Origin: DUQW01 sp050953805
GTDB lineage: Bacteria; Bacillota_I; Bacilli_A; Acholeplasmatales; Acholeplasmataceae
Direction of reading: 5' to 3'
Assembly (NCBI GenBank): GCA_050953805.1
Contig: JBMNNE010000001.1
Location: 1-64,000, forward strand
Length of the DNA stretch: 64,000 nucleotides
Below the pieces are notes generated by a model. The model ran no database searches. It was not told the origin of the DNA and saw only the letters and a list, made by a program, of their open reading frames with translations. Position 1 is the first letter of the stretch; each line of letters starts with the position of its first letter. Shown here in pieces: positions 25,397 through 33,507 of the stretch. Position numbers and translations under genes: made by a program.

Positions 25397-26589
25397 TATT
25401 CGTCACCTTCAATTTCTGGGAAATTTAAGACAACTGCAGCTATTACTTCAACTGCTTTATCAATTAATTCGTGGTTATGAGTTGCCATTAAACTAACGCG
25501 AATTAAACATTCACCCTTAGGTGTTGCCGGTGGAACAACAGGGTTAACATAAACTCCGTGATCAAATAATTCTAAACATATCTTTAATGTTCGTAGTAAA
25601 GTATAAGTATAAATTGGGATAATCGGAGTTTGTGATTCAATAATATGAACTCCTAATTCTTTTAATCGTTTTCTCATATAATTAGCATTATCAGCTAATT
25701 TATCAACTCGTTGTGGTTCCGCTTTTAAAATATCTAAGGCAGCATTAGCACTAGCAGTATTTGCTGGTGGAATGGCGGCCGAGAAAATATATGGTCGTGA
25801 ATTATGACGAATATAGTCAATAACTTTTCTTGAAGCACAAACATAACCACCAATTGAAGCTAATGACTTAGAAAAGGTTCCCATAATAATATCAACTTCA
25901 TTTTCTAAACCAAAATAATGGGCCGTTCCCTTACCATTTGGTCCAATAGTACCAAAACCGTGTGCGTCATCAACCATTACCCTTGCGTTATATTTTTTAG
26001 CTAATCTCACGATTTCTGGTAAATTTGCGATATCGCCACCCATTGAAAAAACGCCATCAGTAACGATCAGTTTACCTAATTTTGGATCAGCACTAGCTAA
26101 TTGTCTTTCTAAATCTTCCATATCGTTATGATTATATCGAACCATTTTACCATATGAAAGTTTAATTGCATCATAAATTGAAGCGTGATTTTCTTTATCG
26201 CTAAAGACTAAATCATTGCGTCCTACCAGTGCCGAAATAATACCTAAATTAGTTTGAAATCCGGTTGAAAATAATGTGCAGTCTTCTTTATCTAAAAATT
26301 CAGCTAATTCACGTTCTAATTTGATATGAATATCAAGTGTACCATTTAAAAAGCGTGATCCAGAAACACCGGTACCATATTTTGATAATGCTTCTAAAGA
26401 TTTTTTAATTACTCTTTCATCAGATGTTAGTCCTAAGTAGTTATTAGATCCAAACATCATCACTTTTTTACCTTCCATATCAACTACAACATCTTGTTTA
26501 GTTTCTAGTTGATGGAAATAAGGGTAAATCCCTGCTTGTTTCGCTTCATCAGCGATTGTGTAATTTTTAACTTTTTCAAATAAATCCAT
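25396..26589 (-). CDS. Alpha-oxoamine synthase resembling serine palmitoyltransferase
   Basis: PLP enzyme that joins an acyl-CoA/ACP to an amino acid with loss of CO2. Family motifs: GSNNYLGL, SGSRFLNGTLDIHIKLE (about residues 77-93), FSTGFQTNLG, NHASIYDA, VDDAHGFGTIG, and GTFSKSLASIGGYV with the PLP lysine near 239, then SRPYIFSAAIPP. SRFLNGT, TFSKSLASIGG and IFSAAIPP are typical of bacterial serine palmitoyltransferases and differ from the kbl product at 53497-54672 (TISGNMQI, TLSKAIGVVGAYV). 397 residues. It overlaps PAP2 and SDR genes by one base each. Alternatives: cysteate or alanine acyltransferase, or an orphan AOS. Confidence 0.8.
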   Translation of the reverse strand: MDLFEKVKNYTIADEAKQAGIYPYFHQLETKQDVVVDMEGKKVMMFGSNNYLGLTSDERVIKKSLEALSKYGTGVSGSRFLNGTLDIHIKLERELAEFLDKEDCTLFSTGFQTNLGIISALVGRNDLVFSDKENHASIYDAIKLSYGKMVRYNHNDMEDLERQLASADPKLGKLIVTDGVFSMGGDIANLPEIVRLAKKYNARVMVDDAHGFGTIGPNGKGTAHYFGLENEVDIIMGTFSKSLASIGGYVCASRKVIDYIRHNSRPYIFSAAIPPANTASANAALDILKAEPQRVDKLADNANYMRKRLKELGVHIIESQTPIIPIYTYTLLRTLKICLELFDHGVYVNPVVPPATPKGECLIRVSLMATHNHELIDKAVEVIAAVVLNFPEIEGDE

Positions 26590-27587
26590 TATTTTGTCCT
26601 CTGATATGGTAGTTGAACTCGTACTCGTGGAACGATTTTTTCTACCTCTTCTACTTTCTCTTCTTTAGTACGGAATAATCCTTTAAATAATGCAGTTGCT
26701 CCAACTGTCGCCCACAGCGCAATAATGAAATATCTAACTGCATCCCAAACGAAATTCATTAGTGGAATTGTGGCCCCATCCGCAACCTCGGCATAAGGTA
26801 GGACATATTTTAATCCTTGTTGTAATCCGAAGGTGACACCCAATCCAATAATAATTTTTAATAATTGAACCCAAACTCTTTTATCTTTCGGATGAAATTT
26901 AATAACTTTCTTTTCAAATAAATATCCAATCGCAAAGGCGGTAAAAGCTCCAGCCGCTTGAAACATTTCTTTATTGTAAAGTTTAAATACGATTAATACG
27001 GCAACTCCGGCTAATATAAAAGGTAATAAAATTAAACCGACCAGTTCTTCTCTTTTAATTTTGGAAAAGATATAATAAACCAAAGTTACTGTAATAAATC
27101 CAATGAAAACTCCCAATAGTACATCTGTTAAATAGTGTTGCCCCAAGTACATTCTTGAAAACGGAACTAAAATAACATTTAAAATTAATAGTGTCCATAT
27201 CAATTTATTTTTAGTTTCCTTTAATACTCCAGTAGTAATTGAACTGGCCGCATTACTATGTCCAGAAGGTAATGAATAGCTATGTTCTCCGTATGCCTCG
27301 GTTGCTGGTGTCCCTACACTTTCAACAGTCATTGAATCTTGGTAAGGTCTACGTCTTTTAATGACTACCTTTAAAATACCGACGACTACCGTACTTGTTA
27401 AAAATGCTGTGACAAACTTATAAGCCCATTTTTTATCAAATAACCAGTACAAGATTAACGCGATTACGATAAACAAATATGCTTCTCCTAAATAACTAAT
27501 GTAGATAAATATTTTATCTACAATTTCATGTCTCATGATTCTTTGAATGAATTCAAGGATTTTTAATTCATAGCCGGTAAAATTCAT
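26589..27587 (-). CDS. PAP2-family membrane phosphatase
   Basis: Lipid phosphatase or phosphotransferase with all three PAP2 motifs: KVVIKRRRPY (about residues 74-83), SLPSGHSNAAS (about 104-114) and SRMYLGQHYLTDVLLG (about 143-158). These carry the catalytic His residues. It has about nine hydrophobic segments, and the C-terminal half (after 190) is an added membrane region, so it is longer (332 residues) than simple PAP2 enzymes. The cytoplasmic tail is basic and acidic mixed. It is one base after the patatin gene and overlaps the AOS gene as TAATG. In the context of sphingoid bases it could dephosphorylate or transfer a head group; this is inference. Confidence 0.88.
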   Translation of the reverse strand: MNFTGYELKILEFIQRIMRHEIVDKIFIYISYLGEAYLFIVIALILYWLFDKKWAYKFVTAFLTSTVVVGILKVVIKRRRPYQDSMTVESVGTPATEAYGEHSYSLPSGHSNAASSITTGVLKETKNKLIWTLLILNVILVPFSRMYLGQHYLTDVLLGVFIGFITVTLVYYIFSKIKREELVGLILLPFILAGVAVLIVFKLYNKEMFQAAGAFTAFAIGYLFEKKVIKFHPKDKRVWVQLLKIIIGLGVTFGLQQGLKYVLPYAEVADGATIPLMNFVWDAVRYFIIALWATVGATALFKGLFRTKEEKVEEVEKIVPRVRVQLPYQRTK

Positions 27588-27588
27588 A

Positions 27589-28452
27589 TTATTCCTCCTT
27601 TAATATGCTTAAATTATAATATTTATGCTCATTTAAGTCAATTTTAAAATGATTATCGACAATTATCTGACGTTTTTTTAACAATTCAATAATTTCTTTA
27701 GCCGCCTTATAACCTTCATCTTTTAATTTATCAATTAATTTTTCGTTAAAATCCATTGATCTAACTTTATTAAATGAATCTAATCTTGAAAAAGATTTAC
27801 CACATCTAAAATCAATTACGGTTACATTTTCATTTTTAATTTTTTTGCGGTTAAATTTACTCGCAATCGGAACCGCTAAAATCAACTCACACTTTTCTTC
27901 TAACAACGGTTCCATTGGATTATTTTCAATCATCCCACCATCAACATAATAGTGATCATCAATTTTAGTGCTTCCAAATAACATCGGAACTGACGCTGAT
28001 CCTTTGGCAACTTGAAACGGATCACTGGCTTCATTTAATAAAACTGATTTTAATTTGCCGTGAAAATAATTAATTTGATATCTTAAATTTGGCGCTTTAA
28101 CTTCCTTTAGCGTAGCATATCCCCTAATTTTCGAATTATGAACACGACTAACATCCATATCAGCTGTTAAGGCATCATATAAAGGATTAATATCAATTAA
28201 CCCTTTTTTCTCATCTTTAAAATAAATACGATTCCCCTTATAAATACTATTGTTGTTGAAGTTTAACCAGACGGCTTCAATTTCATCCATAGTAAACTCT
28301 GACATCAACATTAAAATATTAATCGCTCCAATTGATGTCCCAGCCATTACTGATATTTCCTTTAATAGATCTTCTTCCATTAACGCTTTAATAACTCCAA
28401 CTTGATAGGCACCAAAAACGCCACCACCGCCAAGCATTAATCCAATTTTCAT
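27589..28452 (-). CDS. Patatin-like phospholipase
   Basis: Serine acyl-hydrolase of the patatin/NTE group. The oxyanion loop is LGGGGVFGAYQVG (about residues 6-18), the nucleophile elbow GTSIGAIN (Ser near 41), and the catalytic Asp is in VDGGMIENNP (about 171-180). 287 residues, soluble, C-terminal extension with KERQI-type basic residues. It would release fatty acids from membrane lipids. It lies 22 bases after smpB and begins the lipid part of the operon. Confidence 0.9.
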   Translation of the reverse strand: MKIGLMLGGGGVFGAYQVGVIKALMEEDLLKEISVMAGTSIGAINILMLMSEFTMDEIEAVWLNFNNNSIYKGNRIYFKDEKKGLIDINPLYDALTADMDVSRVHNSKIRGYATLKEVKAPNLRYQINYFHGKLKSVLLNEASDPFQVAKGSASVPMLFGSTKIDDHYYVDGGMIENNPMEPLLEEKCELILAVPIASKFNRKKIKNENVTVIDFRCGKSFSRLDSFNKVRSMDFNEKLIDKLKDEGYKAAKEIIELLKKRQIIVDNHFKIDLNEHKYYNLSILKEE

Positions 28453-28474
28453 AATCCACCTCGTATCAAAATGA

Positions 28475-28915
28475 TTACCCTTTTAACTGTTTTTGTAGTC
28501 TTTTCTCTTGATCCTTAGCCTTTAAAGTTTCACGCTTATCATAAAGTTTTTTACCTTTAACTAGGGCGATTTCGACTTTACAAAGCCCTTTTTTAATATA
28601 AATACTAAGCGGCACTACCGAATGCCCCTCTTGAGCCACTTGGTTAGCAAGTCGTCTAATTTCATTTTTGTTAAGTAGTAACTTTCTCGTTCTAGTTTCA
28701 TCATGATTAAAAATATTTGATTTATCAAATTTACTAATATGGGCATTTAACAAATGAGCTTCTCCGTCTTTAAATGTCACATATGAATCTTGAATATTCA
28801 CTTTCCCAGCTCGAATTGACTTAATTTCTGACCCTCTTAAAATAATACCCGCTTCATAAGTATCTAAAATAAAATAGTCGTGTCTAGCTTTCCGATTTTG
28901 CGTAATCAGTTTCAT
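28475..28915 (-). CDS. smpB: SsrA-binding protein SmpB
   Basis: Partner of tmRNA in ribosome rescue. Core motifs: NRKARHDYFILDTYEAGIILRGSEIKSIRAGKVNIQDSY, HISKF, ARTRKLLLNKNEI-like TRTRKLL and the basic tail GKKLYDKRETLKAKD. 146 residues from ATG 28915. The frame extends 10 codons upstream, but those lie over the end of rnr; the AAGAAGG site inside the rnr end fits the ATG 28915. The rnr-smpB order is the usual one. Confidence 0.96.
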   Translation of the reverse strand: MKLITQNRKARHDYFILDTYEAGIILRGSEIKSIRAGKVNIQDSYVTFKDGEAHLLNAHISKFDKSNIFNHDETRTRKLLLNKNEIRRLANQVAQEGHSVVPLSIYIKKGLCKVEIALVKGKKLYDKRETLKAKDQEKRLQKQLKG

Positions 28916-28916
28916 A

Positions 28917-30941
28917 TTATACCTTCTTGATAATTTTAAAATCAATTTCTAATCTTGACACATCGTGTCCAATATATTCGACTAATACATAATCTCCTAA
29001 TTTATATTCAACACCATAATCATTAATATAATTAAGGGTATCTTCATAATAATAAAAATATGTTTCTAAATTTCTTAAGGCACAAAATCCTTCAATTCCA
29101 TTTTGTAGGGAGATAAACATTCCCGATGGTAATATTGAAACAATTTGACCCTTATAAATTTTTTCTATATTTTGATTTAAATATTTAATTGCATATAATT
29201 TTTCAATATCCCTTTCAATTTCTATTGCTACTCTTTCTTGAGTACTAGCATGTTTTAAAATTTCCGGAAGTACTTCATCATAATAAGAAAACTTCTTCTT
29301 AAAATTAGTTTTATCAAATAGTAAATCATTGATTAAACGATGTAAGATTAAATCCGGATATCGTCTAATTGGGGCTGTAAAATGAGTATAACACTGTAAT
29401 CCTAGACCATAATGAATCTCACAATAAGGGACATAAATTGCTCGTTTCATCGCTTTTAAGACAAGTTGACTAACTATATGGCGATACCTAGTATCGCTTG
29501 ATAAATTAACTAATTTTGCGATATTTTTTGGGTTTTTATAATCTTTGATGTTACTTTCAAAACCTAGTCTAGAAATGACTTTAATTGAGTCATTTAATTT
29601 CTCAAAATCTGGAGCTTCATGAATCCGATATACCGCAGGATAATTTAAATTATTTAAATGGGTTGCCACCGTTTCATTAGCTAAAATCATTAATGCTTCA
29701 ATTAATTTTTCAGCTTCTCTTGATTCTCTTTTCTTAACTTCAATAATGGTATCATCTTCTATTACAAACTCAAGTTCGGTTGAATCAAAATCAATTGAAC
29801 CACTTTTTTTACTTTTTTCAAAAAGTTGTTGCGAGATTTGATGTAGCTTCAACAATGCTTCTTTTAGTTCATTGTTATAGTGAAAAATATTATCATAAAA
29901 TAAAGAATTTACTTCATCATAGGTTAACCGGTAATCACTTTTGATAATTGTTTTTTCAATTGAATAATCAAGCAATTGATTATCTTTTGAAAACTTAAAG
30001 ATTACCGATAACGTTAACTTTTCTTCATTTTCATTAAGTGATCCAATACCATTACTAATTTCATATGGTAACATCGGTATCACCTTATTAATGACATATA
30101 AACTAGTCGCTCGTTTTTGAGCTTCTAAATCAATTTGTGAGCCTTCTTTCACTAAATAACCAATATCAGCGATATGAACGCCAATTTCATAATAATCATT
30201 ACATTTTTTAAAACTTATGGCATCATCTAAATCTTTAGCATCAGCCCCATCAATTGTAAATGTTAGAGTGTTAGTAAAATCAAGACGAGATTTCTTTTCA
30301 ACTTCATAATCAATTTTGATGTTTCTTGATTCTTCAATAACTTCCTTACTAAATTCTAATGGCCAATCTTTTTTATAAATAATTTTTAACATCTCAATCT
30401 CAGGATCATTCACATGACCAATGGTATCGATATAAGAGCCAATGATTTTATTATGATTGATCCTTTCAATTAAGACATAGATAATTTGTCCTTTCATCAG
30501 TAGTGGTGCTTCTTTAACTTCTAAATGAAATTCTTCAATATCTTCTAAACGGTAAAATTGTTTCTTTTTCTTACTAACATCTACTGTCGCAATTAAATGA
30601 GTAATTTCTCGTTTTAAATAGATCAAAATAACTTCAGTCATCATATTCATTAAAACGATATCTCCGTTAAGAGTTAATGTTTTAAAAGTTAGCCGATGAC
30701 TATCATCATGAGATCTTAAATAATCGGTTGTTTTTCCTTTAGAAATTTTTCCGACACGTAAATTAGGATGAAGTTTTAATTGCTGATTATGGAGATAAAA
30801 ATATTTTTGATATGAATCGATTTTTTTAATCATTTCTAATGAAATTCCTAGCTCATCAAAAAGAAAGTCTAATTTAAAGGCTTGACCCTCATGTTCATAA
30901 AAAAAGATTAATATTTCGTGTAATAATTTATTATCATTCAT
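28917..30941 (-). CDS. rnr: Ribonuclease R
   Basis: 3'-5' exoribonuclease that degrades structured RNA and tmRNA-tagged messages. The RNB catalytic domain has FTIDGADAKDLDDAISF with the four Asp (about residues 230-246), HIADIGYLV, and AYCEIHYGLGLQCYTHFTAPIRRYPDL. The C-terminal S1 domain (GQIVSILPSGMFISLQNGIEGF) closes the protein. 674 residues, about 100 shorter than Bacillus RNase R, with no long basic tail. Its ATG lies exactly 7 bases after a -10 box, so the mRNA seems leaderless. Confidence 0.95.
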   Translation of the reverse strand: MNDNKLLHEILIFFYEHEGQAFKLDFLFDELGISLEMIKKIDSYQKYFYLHNQQLKLHPNLRVGKISKGKTTDYLRSHDDSHRLTFKTLTLNGDIVLMNMMTEVILIYLKREITHLIATVDVSKKKKQFYRLEDIEEFHLEVKEAPLLMKGQIIYVLIERINHNKIIGSYIDTIGHVNDPEIEMLKIIYKKDWPLEFSKEVIEESRNIKIDYEVEKKSRLDFTNTLTFTIDGADAKDLDDAISFKKCNDYYEIGVHIADIGYLVKEGSQIDLEAQKRATSLYVINKVIPMLPYEISNGIGSLNENEEKLTLSVIFKFSKDNQLLDYSIEKTIIKSDYRLTYDEVNSLFYDNIFHYNNELKEALLKLHQISQQLFEKSKKSGSIDFDSTELEFVIEDDTIIEVKKRESREAEKLIEALMILANETVATHLNNLNYPAVYRIHEAPDFEKLNDSIKVISRLGFESNIKDYKNPKNIAKLVNLSSDTRYRHIVSQLVLKAMKRAIYVPYCEIHYGLGLQCYTHFTAPIRRYPDLILHRLINDLLFDKTNFKKKFSYYDEVLPEILKHASTQERVAIEIERDIEKLYAIKYLNQNIEKIYKGQIVSILPSGMFISLQNGIEGFCALRNLETYFYYYEDTLNYINDYGVEYKLGDYVLVEYIGHDVSRLEIDFKIIKKV

Positions 30942-30947
30942 ATCTAA

Positions 30948-30956
30948 ATTATACCA
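30948..30956 (-). promoter_or_regulatory. Extended -10 promoter giving a leaderless rnr transcript
   Basis: TGGTATAAT on minus, an extended -10. The expected start is at or within a base or two of the A of the rnr ATG (30941). No Shine-Dalgarno precedes it. This promoter would drive rnr-smpB and the patatin-PAP2-AOS-SDR genes. Confidence 0.6.
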
Positions 30957-30978
30957 TGTTTAATATAAGAATATTAAA

Positions 30979-30998
30979 AAGGCTGGAAAACCAGCCTT
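30979..30998. terminator. Terminator downstream of eno
   Basis: Stem AAGGCTGG / CCAGCCTT with a 4-base loop. T-rich DNA follows on minus (and on plus), next to the eno stop codon. Confidence 0.9.
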
Positions 30999-31013
30999 AT
31001 TTTTTAATATTTT

Positions 31014-32306
31014 TTACTTTTTAAGGTTATAAAAGGTATCAAGTCCTGGGTAAATTGCCGTAAAACCTAAATTATCTTCAATTCTCATTAATTGATTATA
31101 CTTAGCAATTCTATCAGTTCTTGAAGTTGATCCCGTCTTAATTTGACCAGCATTTAATGCCACTGCTAAATCAGCTATCGTTGTATCTTCAGTTTCACCA
31201 CTTCGATGAGAAATAACGGCAGTGTATCCAGCTCTCTTAGCCATTTCAATTGCATCTAGGGTTTCAGTTAAAGTGCCAATTTGATTTAACTTAATTAAGA
31301 TTGAGTTAGCGATTCCTTCTTTAATACCTCTAGCTAATCTTTCAGTATTAGTTACAAATAAGTCGTCACCGACTAATTGAATTTTCTTACCCAATCTTTT
31401 AGTTAATAATTTCCAGCCCGCCCAGTCATCTTCATATAAACCATCTTCAATTGATATAATCGGATATTTGTTAACTAACGCTTCATAGAAATCAACCATT
31501 TCCGCTGATGTTAACTCTCTTCCTTCACTAGCTAAAACATATTTTTTAGTTTCTTTATTATAAAATTCTGATGCAGCAACATCCATCGCAAGTAAAATAT
31601 CTTTACCTGGTTCATAACCAGCACGTTTAATCGCTTCTAAAATAACTTGAAGTGCTTCTTCGTTTGATTGTAAGTTAGGGGCAAATCCACCTTCATCACC
31701 ACCACCAGTGTTTAATCCTCTTTCCATTAAAACTTTCTTTAATGAGTGATATACTTCAGCACCATGGCGTAGTGCTTCGGCAAAAGTTTCAGCACCTACT
31801 GGCATAATCATAAATTCTTGGAAATCAACTGAGTTATCAGCGTGTGATCCACCATTTAAAATATTAAACATTGGTACTGGTAAAGTTTTAGCGTTAAAAC
31901 CACCAATATAATGATATAAATCAATTCCTAGGTAATCAGCTGCCGCTCTAGCTACAGCCATTGAAACCGCTAAAATTGCGTTAGCTCCTAATTTAGCTTT
32001 ATTAGGTGTTCCATCTAAGTCAATTAAAATTTCATCAATCGCAACTTGATCTAAAACATTGGCACCTAAAATTTCAAATGCGATAACTTCATTAACATTT
32101 TCAACTGCTTTTAAAACTCCTTTTCCTAAATAACGACTCTTATCTCCATCACGTAATTCAACCGCTTCGTGTTCTCCAGTTGATGCTCCTGATGGAACTA
32201 ATGCGCGTCCAAACGCTCCTGATTCAGTAACTACCTCAACTTCAACAGTTGGGTTTCCACGTGAATCTAATACTTCTCTTGCATATACATCTGTAATAAA
32301 TGGCAT
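31014..32306 (-). CDS. eno: Enolase
   Basis: Glycolytic enzyme converting 2-phosphoglycerate to phosphoenolpyruvate. Full length (430 residues). N-terminal VYAREVLDSRGNPTVEVEV; magnesium ligands in LAMDVAASEF, SIEDGLYEDDW and LVGDDLFVTN; catalytic Lys region ILIKLNQIGTLTET; C-terminal SHRSGETEDTTIADLAV. Alone between terminators, ATG 32306 with AAGGAGG. Confidence 0.98.
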   Translation of the reverse strand: MPFITDVYAREVLDSRGNPTVEVEVVTESGAFGRALVPSGASTGEHEAVELRDGDKSRYLGKGVLKAVENVNEVIAFEILGANVLDQVAIDEILIDLDGTPNKAKLGANAILAVSMAVARAAADYLGIDLYHYIGGFNAKTLPVPMFNILNGGSHADNSVDFQEFMIMPVGAETFAEALRHGAEVYHSLKKVLMERGLNTGGGDEGGFAPNLQSNEEALQVILEAIKRAGYEPGKDILLAMDVAASEFYNKETKKYVLASEGRELTSAEMVDFYEALVNKYPIISIEDGLYEDDWAGWKLLTKRLGKKIQLVGDDLFVTNTERLARGIKEGIANSILIKLNQIGTLTETLDAIEMAKRAGYTAVISHRSGETEDTTIADLAVALNAGQIKTGSTSRTDRIAKYNQLMRIEDNLGFTAIYPGLDTFYNLKK

Positions 32307-32348
32307 ATTTTATTCCTCCTTATTTTAATAAATTAAAATTCCATAAGT

Positions 32349-32382
32349 ATTATACTAAATATCATCACTTTTATAAAGTGAT
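32349..32382 (-). promoter_or_regulatory. eno promoter with inverted repeat over the -35 region
   Basis: -10 TATAAT (32354-32349), 17-base spacer, weak -35 TTTATA (32377-32372). A perfect inverted repeat ATCACTTT-N3-AAAGTGAT covers 32364-32382. It may be an operator; as a terminator of ribU it lacks a clean U tract. The rest of the gap 32383-32450 holds nothing else I can name. Confidence 0.5.
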
Positions 32383-32450
32383 AACTATTAAAAACATTTT
32401 ATAACTTAATTCATTTACTTCTTTTTATAAGTTTAGTTTAAAATTAGTTT

Positions 32451-33110
32451 CTATTCAATCGTAATAGCAGTAAATAAAGGTTTTTTTATTAAAGTAAATA
32501 CGGTTAAACATAAAGCGAATTTAACTAAGTTAAATGGTCCGTATAACGTAATTATGAAAATCAAATAATTCAAATATCCGCCACCAAATAAACCATCATA
32601 TTTCCCAGAATTTACAAAAGAAGTAAAAAATGGGTAAGCTCCTTGTGAGGCAAATGATGGTGTCACAATGAAAAAATTAATGATAACCATAAATATCGTC
32701 ATTAATAAAGTTACGATTACGGCGACAATTACATCTTTAATAATTTGAATTTTTAAACTATCTTGCGACTCCTTTTTATTATTGAAAACCTTACTAAATA
32801 ACATATAAAGTAACACCATTGTTAGTGAAGCTATAATAGCTACGGTTTCTCCAAAAAATGGAAAAGGAACATCAGTAGAATTAGCTGTAATTAACCATCT
32901 TACTACCGATCTAATAACGATAACGGCTAATGTATGGTTAAATCCAATTAAAATGAATGATGCTAAAATTACCACTTCACTAAAGTCAAGTTTTAACCAC
33001 GGTGCAACTGGCCAGACTATTTCAACATAACCAACAACTAACGCCAGCGCTGCTAAGATAGCAGCAAATACCGGTTTTAATAATTTATTATTTTGATAAT
33101 TTTCGATCAT
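32451..33110 (-). CDS. ribU: Riboflavin ECF-transporter S component RibU
   Basis: Substrate-binding membrane subunit of an energy-coupling-factor transporter for riboflavin. About six membrane segments; the N-terminal part PVAPWLKLDFSEVVILASFILIGF matches the RibU pattern around the LKLDFS motif. 219 residues. The function is supported by the FMN riboswitch in front. The ECF ATPases and T component are not in the window. Imports riboflavin and suggests the cell does not make it. Confidence 0.9.
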   Translation of the reverse strand: MIENYQNNKLLKPVFAAILAALALVVGYVEIVWPVAPWLKLDFSEVVILASFILIGFNHTLAVIVIRSVVRWLITANSTDVPFPFFGETVAIIASLTMVLLYMLFSKVFNNKKESQDSLKIQIIKDVIVAVIVTLLMTIFMVIINFFIVTPSFASQGAYPFFTSFVNSGKYDGLFGGGYLNYLIFIITLYGPFNLVKFALCLTVFTLIKKPLFTAITIE

Positions 33111-33133
33111 ATCTTTTCCTCCCTACAATAAAA

Positions 33134-33155
33134 ATGCCACCTTCTCAGGTGGCAT
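33134..33155 (-). terminator. Expression-platform terminator of the FMN riboswitch
   Basis: Stem ATGCCACCT / AGGTGGCAT with a GAGA loop, followed by TTTTTATTG on minus, 24 bases before the ribU start. Confidence 0.88.
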
Positions 33156-33178
33156 GTGAAAAACATAAAAAACGATAT

Positions 33179-33290
33179 GTTCTCTTTCATCCAGACTATC
33201 ACTGTCGGTACTAGAATTTCACTAGTTCAACCATCATTGGCTCGTGGACTATACCACCGGTGGAGACTTGCACTCCGCCCTGAGAATTAT
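33179..33290 (-). promoter_or_regulatory. FMN riboswitch aptamer (RFN element)
   Basis: Reads on minus with the conserved RFN blocks: TCAGGGCGGAGTGCAAGTC, ACCGGTGGTATAGTCC, GAGCC, GTGAAATTCTAGTACCGAC, GATAGTCTGGATG, closed by TTCTC / GAGAA. FMN binding would favour the terminator that follows and shut off ribU. Confidence 0.95.
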
Positions 33291-33302
33291 ATTTACATCT
33301 AT

Positions 33303-33330
33303 ATTTTATCACTTATCAAAAAATAGTCAA
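33303..33330 (-). promoter_or_regulatory. Promoter of the riboswitch-ribU transcript
   Basis: -35 TTGACT (33330-33325), 16-base spacer, -10 TAAAAT (33308-33303). Confidence 0.6.
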
Positions 33331-33372
33331 TTAATGTATTACAACAAGCCATAATTTTAATCCAACAATACT

Positions 33373-33409
33373 AAGAAGCGCCCCAATTTTTTAAATTGAA
33401 GCGCTTCTT
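33373..33409 (+). terminator. Long hairpin after the giant gene, with its U tract on the plus strand
   Basis: Outer stem AAGAAGCGC / GCGCTTCTT and an inner CAATTT / AAATTG. Plus has TTTTATTTAATT after it; minus has only CTTAGTATTGTT. Probably the 3' boundary of the giant gene on minus, though it is better shaped for plus-strand transcripts. Bases 33410-33507 show nothing else. Confidence 0.55.
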
Positions 33410-33507
33410 TTATTTAATTAAACTAGTTTAACAATATAAAATTCGGAATAATAACTGATATTATGAAACAAATAATTAACAAAAATAGTTTTTTTATTTT
33501 AATATCT

